A stretch of 64,000 nt of DNA from Agarilytica sp045430285 (GTDB taxonomy: Bacteria > Pseudomonadota > Gammaproteobacteria > Pseudomonadales > Cellvibrionaceae), in contig JAILXV010000002.1 in assembly GCA_045430285.1 (NCBI GenBank), positions 372,001 through 436,000 on the forward strand. The letters run 5' to 3'. Positions within the stretch are counted from its first letter, which is position 1. Every line of letters begins with the position of its first letter. A program made the translations under genes and the position numbers. Below, piece by piece: positions 1-8,479 of the stretch. The notes under the pieces were generated by a model. The model was not told the origin of the DNA and ran no database searches. It was given only the letters and a program-made list of their open reading frames with translations.

Positions 1-1175
1 CCAACAAGTGACATGCTCCCCTCCAACACGTTAAATAATTGAGGCAATTCGTCGATCGACGTCTTCCGCATAAACGCACCAAGGCGGGTAATTCTTGAAT
101 CGCCGATTGTTGCTTGTTTCACGATTTTGTCGGGCTGGTGCACGAACATACTTCGAAATTTATACACGTGGAACTTCTTACCGTCCCAACCATCGCGACG
201 CTGTTTGAATATAATCGGCCCAGGGGAGGTCAATTTCACTGCTAGAGCGAAAAACGCCAGGATGGGGCTCAGTATCAAGATAACCAGCAAGGCAACACTT
301 TTATCCATGGCACTCTTAATGAAAGCTGGCCCGCCTGCCATAAGCGGCGTTTCATTAAGGTTCATCAAAGGAACACCGGCGACTTCACGCACGCTATGAT
401 TAAGTAATTCGAACTCAAAAATATCCGGCGCCCACACAAGGTCGATATTGCTGTCGACCAAGGTATCCTGAATCGTTTTAATGTGGCGGTTTAGGTCAAA
501 AGGGAGGGCTACGTAAACTCGCCGAATCTTATGTCGCTCAATAATATCTAACAGCTCTTGGTCTGTACCCAGCAACGGAGGCTTCTCCATGAGCCATTCA
601 TTTTGTTGATCATCGCCATAATTGACCACGCCCACAATTTTATCGTTGAGCCAGATATTATTGGAAATACTTTTTGCGAGATGCCGTGCGACCGACCCAG
701 TCCCCACGATGATAGAGGGAATGCGCTGCCGAAACTTAAGTCGATAAATCTGATAAGCCTCATACGTCAGCAAGAACACCAAGGCCTGTAGTAAAAAAGC
801 AAAAAAGGCCCAGTACACGATTAGCTGACGAGAATATGATTCCGAGGTCTTTGTAAGATAGGCAACCCATGCGAGTATAATAACCACCACGCCCCAAGCA
901 CGGGCCAAGTGCTGTATACCGCCCAAAATACTATCGAAACGGCGGAACACACCAAACAAATGATAAGTGATCACCATTAATAAGACTGCGAAAACCAGCA
1001 TCACGCGGTAGTGAACGGCCACTTCGCCCTCTTGCCACATAGTCAAACAGAAGAGAGAACCGACGACCGCAGCAATATTAAATATTTGCTGTACCCACTG
1101 TACGAGGGTGTCGTGATTTTGTAGTAGACGCTTACGACGGAAATTATGAGACTGGTGGAAGCTGGGCTCGGCCAT
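1..1175 (-). CDS. Polyprenyl-phosphate sugar-1-phosphate transferase (partial, C-terminus beyond window)
   Basis: Membrane enzyme that would load the first sugar-1-phosphate onto undecaprenyl phosphate to start an EPS repeat unit. Reading from the ATG at 1175 gives about 391 residues: four hydrophobic segments in the first ~145, a nucleotide-binding-like middle domain (IVGTGSVARHLA near 155), a further membrane helix near 300, then the bacterial sugar transferase domain with SPGPIIFKQRR, KFRSM and ELPQLFNVLEGSMSLVG at the window edge. The last few tens of residues are missing. It is the most distal gene of the leftward EPS operon, after a ~200 bp gap. The family (WbaP/WcaJ/EpsE type) is clear; the sugar specificity is not. 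Confidence 0.93.
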   Translation of the reverse strand, partial: MAEPSFHQSHNFRRKRLLQNHDTLVQWVQQIFNIAAVVGSLFCLTMWQEGEVAVHYRVMLVFAVLLMVITYHLFGVFRRFDSILGGIQHLARAWGVVVIILAWVAYLTKTSESYSRQLIVYWAFFAFLLQALVFLLTYEAYQIYRLKFRQRIPSIIVGTGSVARHLAKSISNNIWLNDKIVGVVNYGDDQQNEWLMEKPPLLGTDQELLDIIERHKIRRVYVALPFDLNRHIKTIQDTLVDSNIDLVWAPDIFEFELLNHSVREVAGVPLMNLNETPLMAGGPAFIKSAMDKSVALLVILILSPILAFFALAVKLTSPGPIIFKQRRDGWDGKKFHVYKFRSMFVHQPDKIVKQATIGDSRITRLGAFMRKTSIDELPQLFNVLEGSMSLV

Positions 1176-1331
1176 CAATAACGATCTCGCAATAGGGTTT
1201 AAATCCGATATTCGGTCTTAGTTCGCGCGGACGCAACATTACACGAATAGCGAAATTCTCTCAATTTTAGTTGAGGGGCTAGCAGTTTGATGCGTTAAAT
1301 TTTATAAAAGAGGGGGAATGGTCAGATTCCA

Positions 1332-1371
1332 ATTTGAATGTTGACATCAGATTGACAATCAACATTCAAAT
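1332..1371. terminator. 13-bp perfect inverted repeat, terminator-like
   Basis: ATTTGAATGTTGA at 1332-1344 is exactly complementary to 1359-1371, with a 14-nt loop. It lies 10 bp past the stop of the minus-strand miniprotein gene. It is AT-rich and lacks a clear U-run, so it may be a weak terminator or a processing hairpin before the sugar transferase gene. Confidence 0.45.
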
Positions 1372-1381
1372 GGAGAGGGGT

Positions 1382-1561
1382 TTAGTTTGACTTGCGACCT
1401 TTAAAAGTCCCCAAGAACAATAAAGCTGCACCACAAATACTAAGATAGATTGGCTCATCTATGGCAGGCACCAACCACTGTGCGCCATCGGCCGAAGCTG
1501 CTTGAGAAAACAAGCTTGCAACAATCAAAAAGTTTATGAAGAAAATCAGTTTAGCTTTCAT
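1382..1561 (-). CDS. 59-residue secreted miniprotein with PEP-CTERM-like tail
   Basis: Starts MKAKLIFFINFLIVASLFSQ, a signal peptide with likely cleavage after AASA (about residue 24). Only about ten residues of mature sequence follow before a tail with the layout of a PEP-CTERM sorting signal: Asp-Glu-Pro at 35-37, a hydrophobic stretch (IYLSICGAALLFLG, 38-51) and a basic end (GRK). PEP-CTERM domains are recognised by exosortases and their genes cluster with EPS operons, which fits the flanking sugar transferase and barrel gene. The start is the only ATG in frame and the ribosome site is weak. The protein is almost all signal, so it could be a minimal substrate or a decayed gene. No exosortase gene is seen in the window. 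Confidence 0.6.
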   Translation of the reverse strand: MKAKLIFFINFLIVASLFSQAASADGAQWLVPAIDEPIYLSICGAALLFLGTFKGRKSN

Positions 1562-2177
1562 GTTTCTAACCCAGTTTAAAAATCCTTATCAGTACACTTA
1601 CTTATTTGCGTACTAACCTTAGCGATTACCCTATAAGCATAAGGTGTGCCAAACATAAGGTCCGCATAAAAAGAATTATCGCTCTCCAGCCAAAAAAATA
1701 ATTATTCCTTATAAATCAGCAAGTTATCGTAAATAAATTTTCCTCTGGCCTGACAAAAAAAATTACAATTTAAGCTAAAAGGCGCCTGATGGAGAGATGC
1801 CAAGCCACACAAAGCTCGGCGTGTATAAAAGCCTGACACACTGCAACATAGGACTTGTCTCTCGCCATTTTTTACAATCGAGGCCATCAAATCAGGATTT
1901 ACTTGAAGAAAGGTTAATTTACATACAGATCTAAGACAATTCAGCGGTAACACCCCTTTTTTATTTCAAAAACAAATTACAAATCCCCGCTAATATCCCG
2001 TTTAGTTGTAAATAAATTCGACTGGAACAGCCTATCCCAAGAAAAAAGTATTTCTAGCCTGTAAAAAAATATGAAATGTCGTATTCAGTGCCGTACAAAC
2101 CTGCGTTGTGACGATTTTTTAAACACTGCGAAGAGAAAAGAGAGGGGGGAAGCCGTTTTAAGAGGAGTGAGAGATAA
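1562..2177. other. Intergenic stretch without a recognisable gene
   Basis: AT-rich sequence between the barrel gene and the miniprotein gene. Open frames exist but none has a ribosome site plus a family-like sequence. It may hold the promoter of the miniprotein gene; I see no clear -35/-10 pair. Confidence 0.5.
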
Positions 2178-2383
2178 AAAGCTTTATCCCCGTGTCGCTA
2201 TTCAAAGTTAAAGCTAAATATGAGGGCCGTTGTATCTACGGTCGCCGTTTCGTTCTCATCGGTGTCGCGCGCGTCTTGCTAAAGCTTTATCCCCGTGTCG
2301 CTATTCAAAGTTAAAGCTAAATATGAGGGCCGTTGTATCTACGGTCGCCGTTTCGTTCTCATCGGTGTCGCGCGCGTCTTGCT
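2178..2383. repeat. Perfect 103-bp tandem duplication over the 3' end of the barrel gene
   Basis: Positions 2178-2280 and 2281-2383 are the same 103 bases head to tail (unit begins AAAGCTTTATCCCCGTG). The right copy carries the stop codon and last ~28 codons of the minus-strand barrel gene. The left copy lies just downstream and would be untranslated. The unit length is not a multiple of three, and the duplication leaves the reading frame intact. Confidence 0.95.
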
Positions 2384-3635
2384 CGTGCTCAAACGAAATT
2401 TCGAACTGGCGGTTAACCCTATACAGCAATTCTAGGCGCCCCACGTCGCTACCAGAATCGATCAGGAGAGCAGCTGGGTCAGGGAACTTCGACTTTGATT
2501 GCCTATAGCTGAAGCGCCCCATAAGCTTGCGTGAAAATTGGTACCCCAGCGCCACATCAAAAAACGCTTCTTTTGTATCATTTATTTTGAAATTGAAGTG
2601 CTCGGTTTTTTCGGATCCAAGACTTGCTGTTAAGGTACAACGGGCACATAAAAACTCATATTCCCAGCTCACCCCCGCAGCCGTTCTCACAACCTGATCG
2701 CGCTCGTCTTGACCACCATCAAAAGACACTTCTTCAGCGAAGAAGCTATCATTCGCGTTACCCGTCGAGGTGTCACTGACAAGCTTGCTGACAAACACCT
2801 CGAAGGCATTACCAGCAACCTCGCTGTTTATAATAAATTCGAAGGTACTACTGCTATCTTTTTCGCCTTCCTCCGGCGTGATCTCGGAGTAACCAACCTC
2901 AATATTGTATGAAAATAGTCGCTGCTCGACAGTTAACTCAAGACTCCCGAATGTGAGGGCATAATCCGCTTCATCTGAAGTGTCGTAATCCACTTCCCGC
3001 GAGCCGATTGACAATTGTAATGCCGACAACGGCGAAATATTACGAAGGTACTGCAATTGAACATCGTCCCGAGTTGAACTGTTCGCCAGCGAATCTTCAA
3101 AATCAACCTGAGCAAAACTGTATGCGACCGCAACAGAATTCGCCTCGTTCAGACGCGCCCGCAGCAATGGCATAACCGTGCTAATTTGGCGCTCTTCACT
3201 ATTACCTAAATCAATCACAACCGCATTGGGCTGACGTAAAACTCGACGAATTGAATGCTCGGCGGTGAACTGATAGAAACTATTGTCATTCCCCAGTACA
3301 AGAGAGGACTCCCCCACTCGAAAGGTGCCCTCTTGCTGGCTATCTTTATTAAATGCCGTTTCAGAATACTGATAATCAACATCGAACTCGGTCAGTTCGC
3401 TGCGCCACACAGATCTGAGTGAGGCACCGTATTCAGTTTGCGTCTCTCTCTCAGATAAAGGAGAAGCATCAGAGACACCAAAGGCATTATCGACCGATTT
3501 AGGGCTAAAAAATATTTCCGCTGAAAAATCATCACTGCCGCGACTGACCGTTTGCGCTGCACTGTTATGAGCAAGTCCCAAACATGCCAGAAAGGTGATC
3601 AAAGCACTTCCACAAAACGGCGACGATACATTCAT
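2301..3635 (-). CDS. EPS-locus outer-membrane beta-barrel protein (PEP-CTERM-associated type)
   Basis: Protein of 444 residues with a signal peptide (LITFLACLGLAHNSAAQ, cleavage about residue 28), then a sequence almost wholly made of alternating polar/hydrophobic strands ending in Phe-Asn-Phe-Glu, as in outer-membrane barrels. Its length, barrel character and position next to the chain-length and export genes match the outer-membrane protein family associated with PEP-CTERM EPS loci. The likely role is export or anchoring of polymer at the outer membrane. Only 3 bp separate it from the chain-length gene upstream, so they are co-transcribed. The 3' end lies in the 103-bp duplication. Function is inferred from context; the barrel call is firmer. 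Confidence 0.75.
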   Translation of the reverse strand: MNVSSPFCGSALITFLACLGLAHNSAAQTVSRGSDDFSAEIFFSPKSVDNAFGVSDASPLSERETQTEYGASLRSVWRSELTEFDVDYQYSETAFNKDSQQEGTFRVGESSLVLGNDNSFYQFTAEHSIRRVLRQPNAVVIDLGNSEERQISTVMPLLRARLNEANSVAVAYSFAQVDFEDSLANSSTRDDVQLQYLRNISPLSALQLSIGSREVDYDTSDEADYALTFGSLELTVEQRLFSYNIEVGYSEITPEEGEKDSSSTFEFIINSEVAGNAFEVFVSKLVSDTSTGNANDSFFAEEVSFDGGQDERDQVVRTAAGVSWEYEFLCARCTLTASLGSEKTEHFNFKINDTKEAFFDVALGYQFSRKLMGRFSYRQSKSKFPDPAALLIDSGSDVGRLELLYRVNRQFEISFEHEQDARDTDENETATVDTTALIFSFNFE

Positions 3636-3638
3636 ACG

Positions 3639-5132
3639 CTAGGCCTTCAATCCAATGACACCAATGGTGAAATACACGATAAATACAAATGCACCCCACA
3701 TAACCAAACCGAACACCGCTTTATGAAAAACACGTAAGGTTTTAGGTGAGTTATAGTGCGGAATCACCCCCAGTACAGCAATATCATCTGGCACTATCCT
3801 TTTTAAATGACGGCTCGTACGAATACGTGAGTCCGTCATAACAATCAACATAGCCAAACTAAACGGCAAACCAAAAGCCAATATAGGGCCCAAAATCAAA
3901 AACTCGATAAAACCCAAGCCACTATATGTTTGAGGTAAATTCGGCTTATCCAATACGACAAAAGAACCGGCGGTTTCTCGGTCTTTCCGTTGCGTGAGCA
4001 TCGCTGTCTCCAATGCTTTTGATACTTCGTCCAAAGCGGCTTTCGCCAAATCGGATTCTTTTTCTAATTGCTGCAATGCTTGGACGTGGGATTGCCCTGC
4101 ATTCGCTTTTTGCTTTTCTGAATGTTGTATTCGCACCAATGATGCCTGACGACTCAATAACGATTCTCTCTCCAGCTCTTCCAAAGTTAGCTGTTGCCGT
4201 AACTGCTCATACAAAGCATCGCTCACTCGTGAAGGCTTTGAGACCAATGGCAAGCGTTCCGTAATGCTTACCATCTCTACATTAATGTTATCGAGTTCTT
4301 GTTGTAACGATACAATCTCTGGCGCATTTGAAGAATATACATTCAAGTTGTCGGTAAGGGCTTCCGTGGTTTTTTTCTTTTGTGTTTCTAATTGCGCTAT
4401 ACGTGCAGCGCTTTCATGCAGAGCATCCTCCTTCGACAACCGTCGACGAATGCCCTCAATCTTGGCATCAACCGCCGCGATATTGACTTCGACATCCTGC
4501 AAAGCTTCTGTAATCGATTGCAACCGAGCTGAAGCGCCACTGGAAAACGTCGAGCCTGCGGTTAATTTATGCTCGGAAATCTGCTGCTGAAGTGACTGAT
4601 ATTGTGTTCGTAAGGCTATTTTTTTTTGCTGTAACTCACCAATGCGTAATTCAATATACTCATCATCTTTTTGTGGCTGTACTCGGTTAAGTAAGCCCTC
4701 AGTAATAATGGAAAGTGCTTTTTGCGCTTTGCTAGGCGAGTCACTTCGAAACTGCAAACGGACAACGTTATTATCATCGATCACTAATTGACTGTGATGC
4801 CTTAGATATGAAATTTTTGATTGTGACGTAGTTAATGCGCTGGGTAATAGTGGCCCCAATTGAACCACCATCTGCTCTTGAAACGAATAGGCATCGTAAA
4901 TATTACTTAGTTGCTGTAGGTGGTTCGAGTACGCCGTCGCCTGTCGAGTCTGGAGCTGAGATTGAGACCGAGATATTGCACTATGCGACACATAAGACTC
5001 TTGCCAAAAATAACCAACAGCAATAACAGAAAGTAAAATAACCGACGCCAATACGTTATAGGCCGTTTTCGAGCGAAACATTTCGTGCAGGACTGCACGA
5101 ATAAATTGTCTGATAATATTTTGATTATCCAC
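3639..5132 (-). CDS. Polysaccharide chain-length determinant / co-polymerase (Wzz-GumC type)
   Basis: Inner-membrane protein of 497 residues that controls EPS chain length and links polymerisation to the export channel. It has an N-terminal membrane helix (about 28-44, ASVILLSVIAVGYFW), a long periplasmic region of coiled coil (about 150-380, rich in Gln/Glu/Leu), and C-terminal hydrophobic segments (about 410-435 and 470-492). A Pro-rich stretch before the C-terminal helix (DKPNLPQTYSG) is typical of the family. There is no tyrosine-kinase domain, as in the PEP-CTERM locus subfamily (about 500 residues). It lies 60 bp after the export lipoprotein gene and 3 bp before the barrel gene. Confidence 0.88.
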   Translation of the reverse strand: MDNQNIIRQFIRAVLHEMFRSKTAYNVLASVILLSVIAVGYFWQESYVSHSAISRSQSQLQTRQATAYSNHLQQLSNIYDAYSFQEQMVVQLGPLLPSALTTSQSKISYLRHHSQLVIDDNNVVRLQFRSDSPSKAQKALSIITEGLLNRVQPQKDDEYIELRIGELQQKKIALRTQYQSLQQQISEHKLTAGSTFSSGASARLQSITEALQDVEVNIAAVDAKIEGIRRRLSKEDALHESAARIAQLETQKKKTTEALTDNLNVYSSNAPEIVSLQQELDNINVEMVSITERLPLVSKPSRVSDALYEQLRQQLTLEELERESLLSRQASLVRIQHSEKQKANAGQSHVQALQQLEKESDLAKAALDEVSKALETAMLTQRKDRETAGSFVVLDKPNLPQTYSGLGFIEFLILGPILAFGLPFSLAMLIVMTDSRIRTSRHLKRIVPDDIAVLGVIPHYNSPKTLRVFHKAVFGLVMWGAFVFIVYFTIGVIGLKA

Positions 5133-5192
5133 GAACCGAGCTACCTGCGCTGATTATGTTTTATATTGAATAAGACGCGACATAGCCAGTAG

Positions 5193-5804
5193 TTAGAATA
5201 AACGCTCAGGAACCGTGACGATATCCGAGGGCGCTAAAGTATAATTGGTCGAAAGCTTGCCTTTGTTGAGAATATCATGAAGTTTGATCGCGTAGACTTT
5301 GACTTCCCCATTCACTTTTCGATAAAGCTTTGCACTGTTACTAGACGCATATTCAGTTGGGCCACCCGCTTCAAGCACGAGATCAAGTACCGTCATACCG
5401 TCTTTGTGAGGAATGGAACGAGGATTGCTCACGGCGCCGGTGACGCGAACACGTAGTAAATAATCAACGCTGCCTGCGCTCGTCACGATCACGTTCACTT
5501 GGGGGCTACGAATATAGGTTTTCAATCCTGCGGTAATATTTTCAGCTAATTGATTTGCAGAGACACCTTGGGCATTGATATCGCCCACCAGAGGTAAAGA
5601 TATCTTTCCATCCGGACGAACAGGCACCGACATGGACAGCTCTTCATTTTTCCAAACGTTTACACGAAGCTCATCGCCCACACCAATTTTGTATTCCCCT
5701 AAGACGTTACCTTCCGATAACGGGGGCATCTCATTGACGACACCAGAATTACTACACGCTCCGAGAAAAAATAAAATCGCGAACCCAACAAGAACATTTT
5801 TCAT
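5193..5804 (-). CDS. Wza-like polysaccharide export lipoprotein (PEP-CTERM locus type)
   Basis: Periplasmic/outer-membrane lipoprotein that would form the export channel. The start at 5804 is chosen because GGGGA lies 7 bp upstream; a start 15 bp earlier is possible. The lipobox is FFLGAC, with Cys near 16. The polysaccharide-export (Poly_export) domain follows: YKIGVGDELRVNVWKNEELS, then VPVRPDGKISLPLVGD. A SLBB-like part begins VTGAVSNPRSIP, and the protein ends IVTVPERLF. At about 200 residues it is much shorter than E. coli Wza (about 380) and matches the short export proteins of exosortase-linked loci. It follows rfbB in the same operon. Confidence 0.9.
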   Translation of the reverse strand: MKNVLVGFAILFFLGACSNSGVVNEMPPLSEGNVLGEYKIGVGDELRVNVWKNEELSMSVPVRPDGKISLPLVGDINAQGVSANQLAENITAGLKTYIRSPQVNVIVTSAGSVDYLLRVRVTGAVSNPRSIPHKDGMTVLDLVLEAGGPTEYASSNSAKLYRKVNGEVKVYAIKLHDILNKGKLSTNYTLAPSDIVTVPERLF

Positions 5805-5884
5805 AGTCTTTCCCCACATTAAACAAGGCCTGTTTTCACAGGCTATTTAGCATCATCACACATGCTATTAATATTTTTCCCAAT

Positions 5885-6994
5885 TTAGACTGTCTGATAT
5901 TGCTTAGACACCCATTCTTTATAGGAACCATCCATCACCGCAGACCACCATGACTGATTATCCAAATACCACTGAATGGTTTTTCGTATGCCGGTCTCAA
6001 AGGATTCATCGGGCTGATAACCCAATATATCATTCGCTTTTTTAGGGTCTATTGCATAACGGCGGTCGTGCCCAGGCCGATCTTTGACGTAGGTAATAAG
6101 TGATGCTGATTCAGCATTTTTTGCCGCAATGGCCTCAGGAAAACGCACGACTAAATCACTCGAATGTGAGAACTGCTCGTCCATTAACTGGCAAATCAAT
6201 TTTACGATATCAATATTCGCCCACTCATTAATACCACCGATATTATAGGTTTCACCCACCTCACCCTTGCGTATCACTAAATCGATGCCTCTCGCATGAT
6301 CTTCGACATACAACCAATCGCGAATTTGCTGACCATCACCATAAATAGGGAGTGGCTTATCAAATAAAATATTGGTAATCACTAAAGGAATCAGTTTTTC
6401 AGGGAAGTGGTAAGGGCCATAATTATTTGAACAGTTCGACGTCGTAACATCCAAACCATAAGTATGGTGGTAGGAACGAACCAAGTGGTCCGATGCTGCC
6501 TTGCTCGCCGAATACGGGGAGTTAGGCGCGTAAGGCGTCTCCTCGCTAAAGGCGGGGTCATTTGGTCCAAGGGTGCCATACACCTCATCCGTAGAAACGT
6601 GATGGAAACGATGGCCTGTTGGCAATAGCCCTTCATCTAACCATACTTTTTTAGCGGCTTTCAGTAGGCTATGGGTGCCCATAATATTCGTTTCTAAAAA
6701 CGCATCAGGGCCAGTGATAGAGCGGTCGACATGCGACTCTGCCGCAAAATGCACCAAGGTATCCACACTATCATCCCGCAGAAGACCTTCAACCACGTCT
6801 TGATCCAAAATGTCGGCATGCACAAAACGGAAATTATCTTCGTTTTCTACTGGCGCTAAATTTGCGAGATTGCCCGCATACGTCAAGGCATCTAGACCAA
6901 TCACTTTATCTTCCGGATATTTAGTCATCCAGTAATGTACGAAGTTTGCGCCAATAAAACCCGCCGCACCTGTGACCAATAATGTTTTACTCAT
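5885..6994 (-). CDS. rfbB: dTDP-glucose 4,6-dehydratase
   Basis: Second step of dTDP-L-rhamnose synthesis: dTDP-glucose to dTDP-4-keto-6-deoxyglucose, NAD-dependent, cytosolic. The 369 residues start with a Rossmann glycine motif (TGAAGFIGANF). They also carry the family signature STDEVYG, the catalytic Tyr-Lys pair in YSASKAASD, and YGDGQQIRDWLYVEDH. Full length for the family. It is the fourth rfb gene of the leftward operon, 70 bp after rfbD, and the export gene follows at about 80 bp. The order A-C-D-B differs from the common B-D-A-C. Confidence 0.97.
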   Translation of the reverse strand: MSKTLLVTGAAGFIGANFVHYWMTKYPEDKVIGLDALTYAGNLANLAPVENEDNFRFVHADILDQDVVEGLLRDDSVDTLVHFAAESHVDRSITGPDAFLETNIMGTHSLLKAAKKVWLDEGLLPTGHRFHHVSTDEVYGTLGPNDPAFSEETPYAPNSPYSASKAASDHLVRSYHHTYGLDVTTSNCSNNYGPYHFPEKLIPLVITNILFDKPLPIYGDGQQIRDWLYVEDHARGIDLVIRKGEVGETYNIGGINEWANIDIVKLICQLMDEQFSHSSDLVVRFPEAIAAKNAESASLITYVKDRPGHDRRYAIDPKKANDILGYQPDESFETGIRKTIQWYLDNQSWWSAVMDGSYKEWVSKQYQTV

Positions 6995-7064
6995 ACTTTT
7001 CCTAAACTATTTATGCGAGCTTTCTATGCTAGTTGTCTATACACACGGCTACCGAATTAGAGAC

Positions 7065-7934
7065 TCACTGCGCTTTCAATTCTGCCATCATTAACTGTAA
7101 TTGGTCCTGCCAATGAACAGCCTTAACAGGTAACGCCTCAAGAATTTTCTTTTTGTCCAACACACTATAAGAGGGCCGTTTGGCCGGTGTTGGATAATCT
7201 TCTGTCGCAATACTATTAATGGGGATATCCGAATCCAGTAACCCCAAAGATAAACCCAATCGTTGAATCGCTATAGCAAAATCGTACCAGCTTGCCACGC
7301 CGGTATCTGTCCAGTGGTACACACCTTCCAGATTTTGATCTAAGGCAGCCCAGCACGCCTCGGCCAAGCCTTTCGCCCATGTCGGTGTCCCCACTTGGTC
7401 GCCAACAACGCCTAGCGCGGGCTTTTCATCCATAAGACGTAACATTGTTTTAACAAAGTTATTGCCATGAGAAGAGTAGACCCAGGCAGTACGAATAACC
7501 GCCCAGCGTTTATCCATTTGCTCAGCGATAGCATCCTCACCTGCAGACTTGGTCTCACCATAAACACCCAAAGGTGATTTTGGGCTGTCTGGCGAATAAG
7601 GCCGGCTCGCGGAACCATCAAAAACGAAATCCGTCGACACATGTAAAAAGTAAGCGCCCGCCTGCTGGCAGTATTTAGCGAGGAATTTGGGGCCGTTTTC
7701 ATTCACCGCCGACGCGACATCCCGCTCCTGCTCTGCTTTATCTACTGCGGTATACGCCGCAGCATTGATCACCGCGTCCGGCTGATGTTTCTCAATGCAT
7801 GAAGCGACTTGCGCTTCCTCGCTAATATCCAACTCAGCTCTCGGAAGAGTGACAAGCTCAACATCGGCAGGGCACGTTCGCGCCAACTCCCACGCTAATT
7901 GACCCGCCCCCGTGACTAATACTTTTATAGTCAT
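7065..7934 (-). CDS. rfbD: dTDP-4-dehydrorhamnose reductase
   Basis: Final step of dTDP-L-rhamnose synthesis, an NAD(P)H-dependent reduction. 289 residues. The Rossmann motif VTGAGQLAWELA has Ala where most homologues have Gly after GQL. Also present are AAYTAVDKAE (family hallmark), the STDFVFDG strand, the Tyr-Lys pair in YGETKSAGE, and GVYHWTDTG near the C-terminus. The start overlaps the rfbC stop by 4 bp, so translation is probably coupled. Normal family length. Confidence 0.96.
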   Translation of the reverse strand: MTIKVLVTGAGQLAWELARTCPADVELVTLPRAELDISEEAQVASCIEKHQPDAVINAAAYTAVDKAEQERDVASAVNENGPKFLAKYCQQAGAYFLHVSTDFVFDGSASRPYSPDSPKSPLGVYGETKSAGEDAIAEQMDKRWAVIRTAWVYSSHGNNFVKTMLRLMDEKPALGVVGDQVGTPTWAKGLAEACWAALDQNLEGVYHWTDTGVASWYDFAIAIQRLGLSLGLLDSDIPINSIATEDYPTPAKRPSYSVLDKKKILEALPVKAVHWQDQLQLMMAELKAQ

Positions 7935-8479
7935 ACGAAAAATTCAGTCTCGTCCCAAGATGTACCTAGCTCATCTTTGGCCGAAAGCGCCGGCGCTTCA
8001 CCATTCACAAGCGGCCATTCAATTGCCAAGGATTCTTCATTCCAAAGCAAACTACGCTCATGCTCCGGTGCGTAGTAATCTGTGCATCTGTAAACAAATT
8101 CGGCAGTCTCACTCATCACATAAAACCCATGAGCGAAACCTTCAGGAACCCATAATTGCCGCTTATTTTCTTCCGACAATTCAACGCCTACCCACTGACC
8201 AAACGTGGCTGAGGATTTACGCAGGTCCACAGCAACATCATACACATTACCTTGAATGACTCGGACTAACTTCCCTTGTGGCTGCTGAACCTGATAGTGC
8301 AATCCGCGCAAAATACCTTGCTTAGATCGACTATGGTTTTCTTGTACGAACTCACGATCAGCGCAGTGGGTTTTAAAATCATTAGAGCGAAACGTCTCCA
8401 TAAAGAAGCCTCGCTCATCGCCAAATACTTTAGGTTCAAGAATTTTTACATCGGGAATACGGGTTTCCAAAAAATTCAC
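7931..8479 (-). CDS. rfbC: dTDP-4-dehydrorhamnose 3,5-epimerase
   Basis: Third step of dTDP-L-rhamnose synthesis, a cofactor-free double epimerisation. 182 residues, cupin fold. Visible motifs are GFFMETFR, the catalytic-His segment GILRGLHYQ, VYDVAVDLR, and LWVPEGFAHGF with the conserved Pro-Glu-Gly-Phe-Ala-His. It overlaps rfbA by 1 bp upstream and rfbD by 4 bp downstream, so it is tightly coupled in the operon. Confidence 0.97.
   Translation of the reverse strand: MNFLETRIPDVKILEPKVFGDERGFFMETFRSNDFKTHCADREFVQENHSRSKQGILRGLHYQVQQPQGKLVRVIQGNVYDVAVDLRKSSATFGQWVGVELSEENKRQLWVPEGFAHGFYVMSETAEFVYRCTDYYAPEHERSLLWNEESLAIEWPLVNGEAPALSAKDELGTSWDETEFFV

Noticed and set aside
1702..1953. Minus-strand frame of 83 codons
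   Set aside because: No family resemblance, no convincing ribosome site, lies in AT-rich intergenic sequence.
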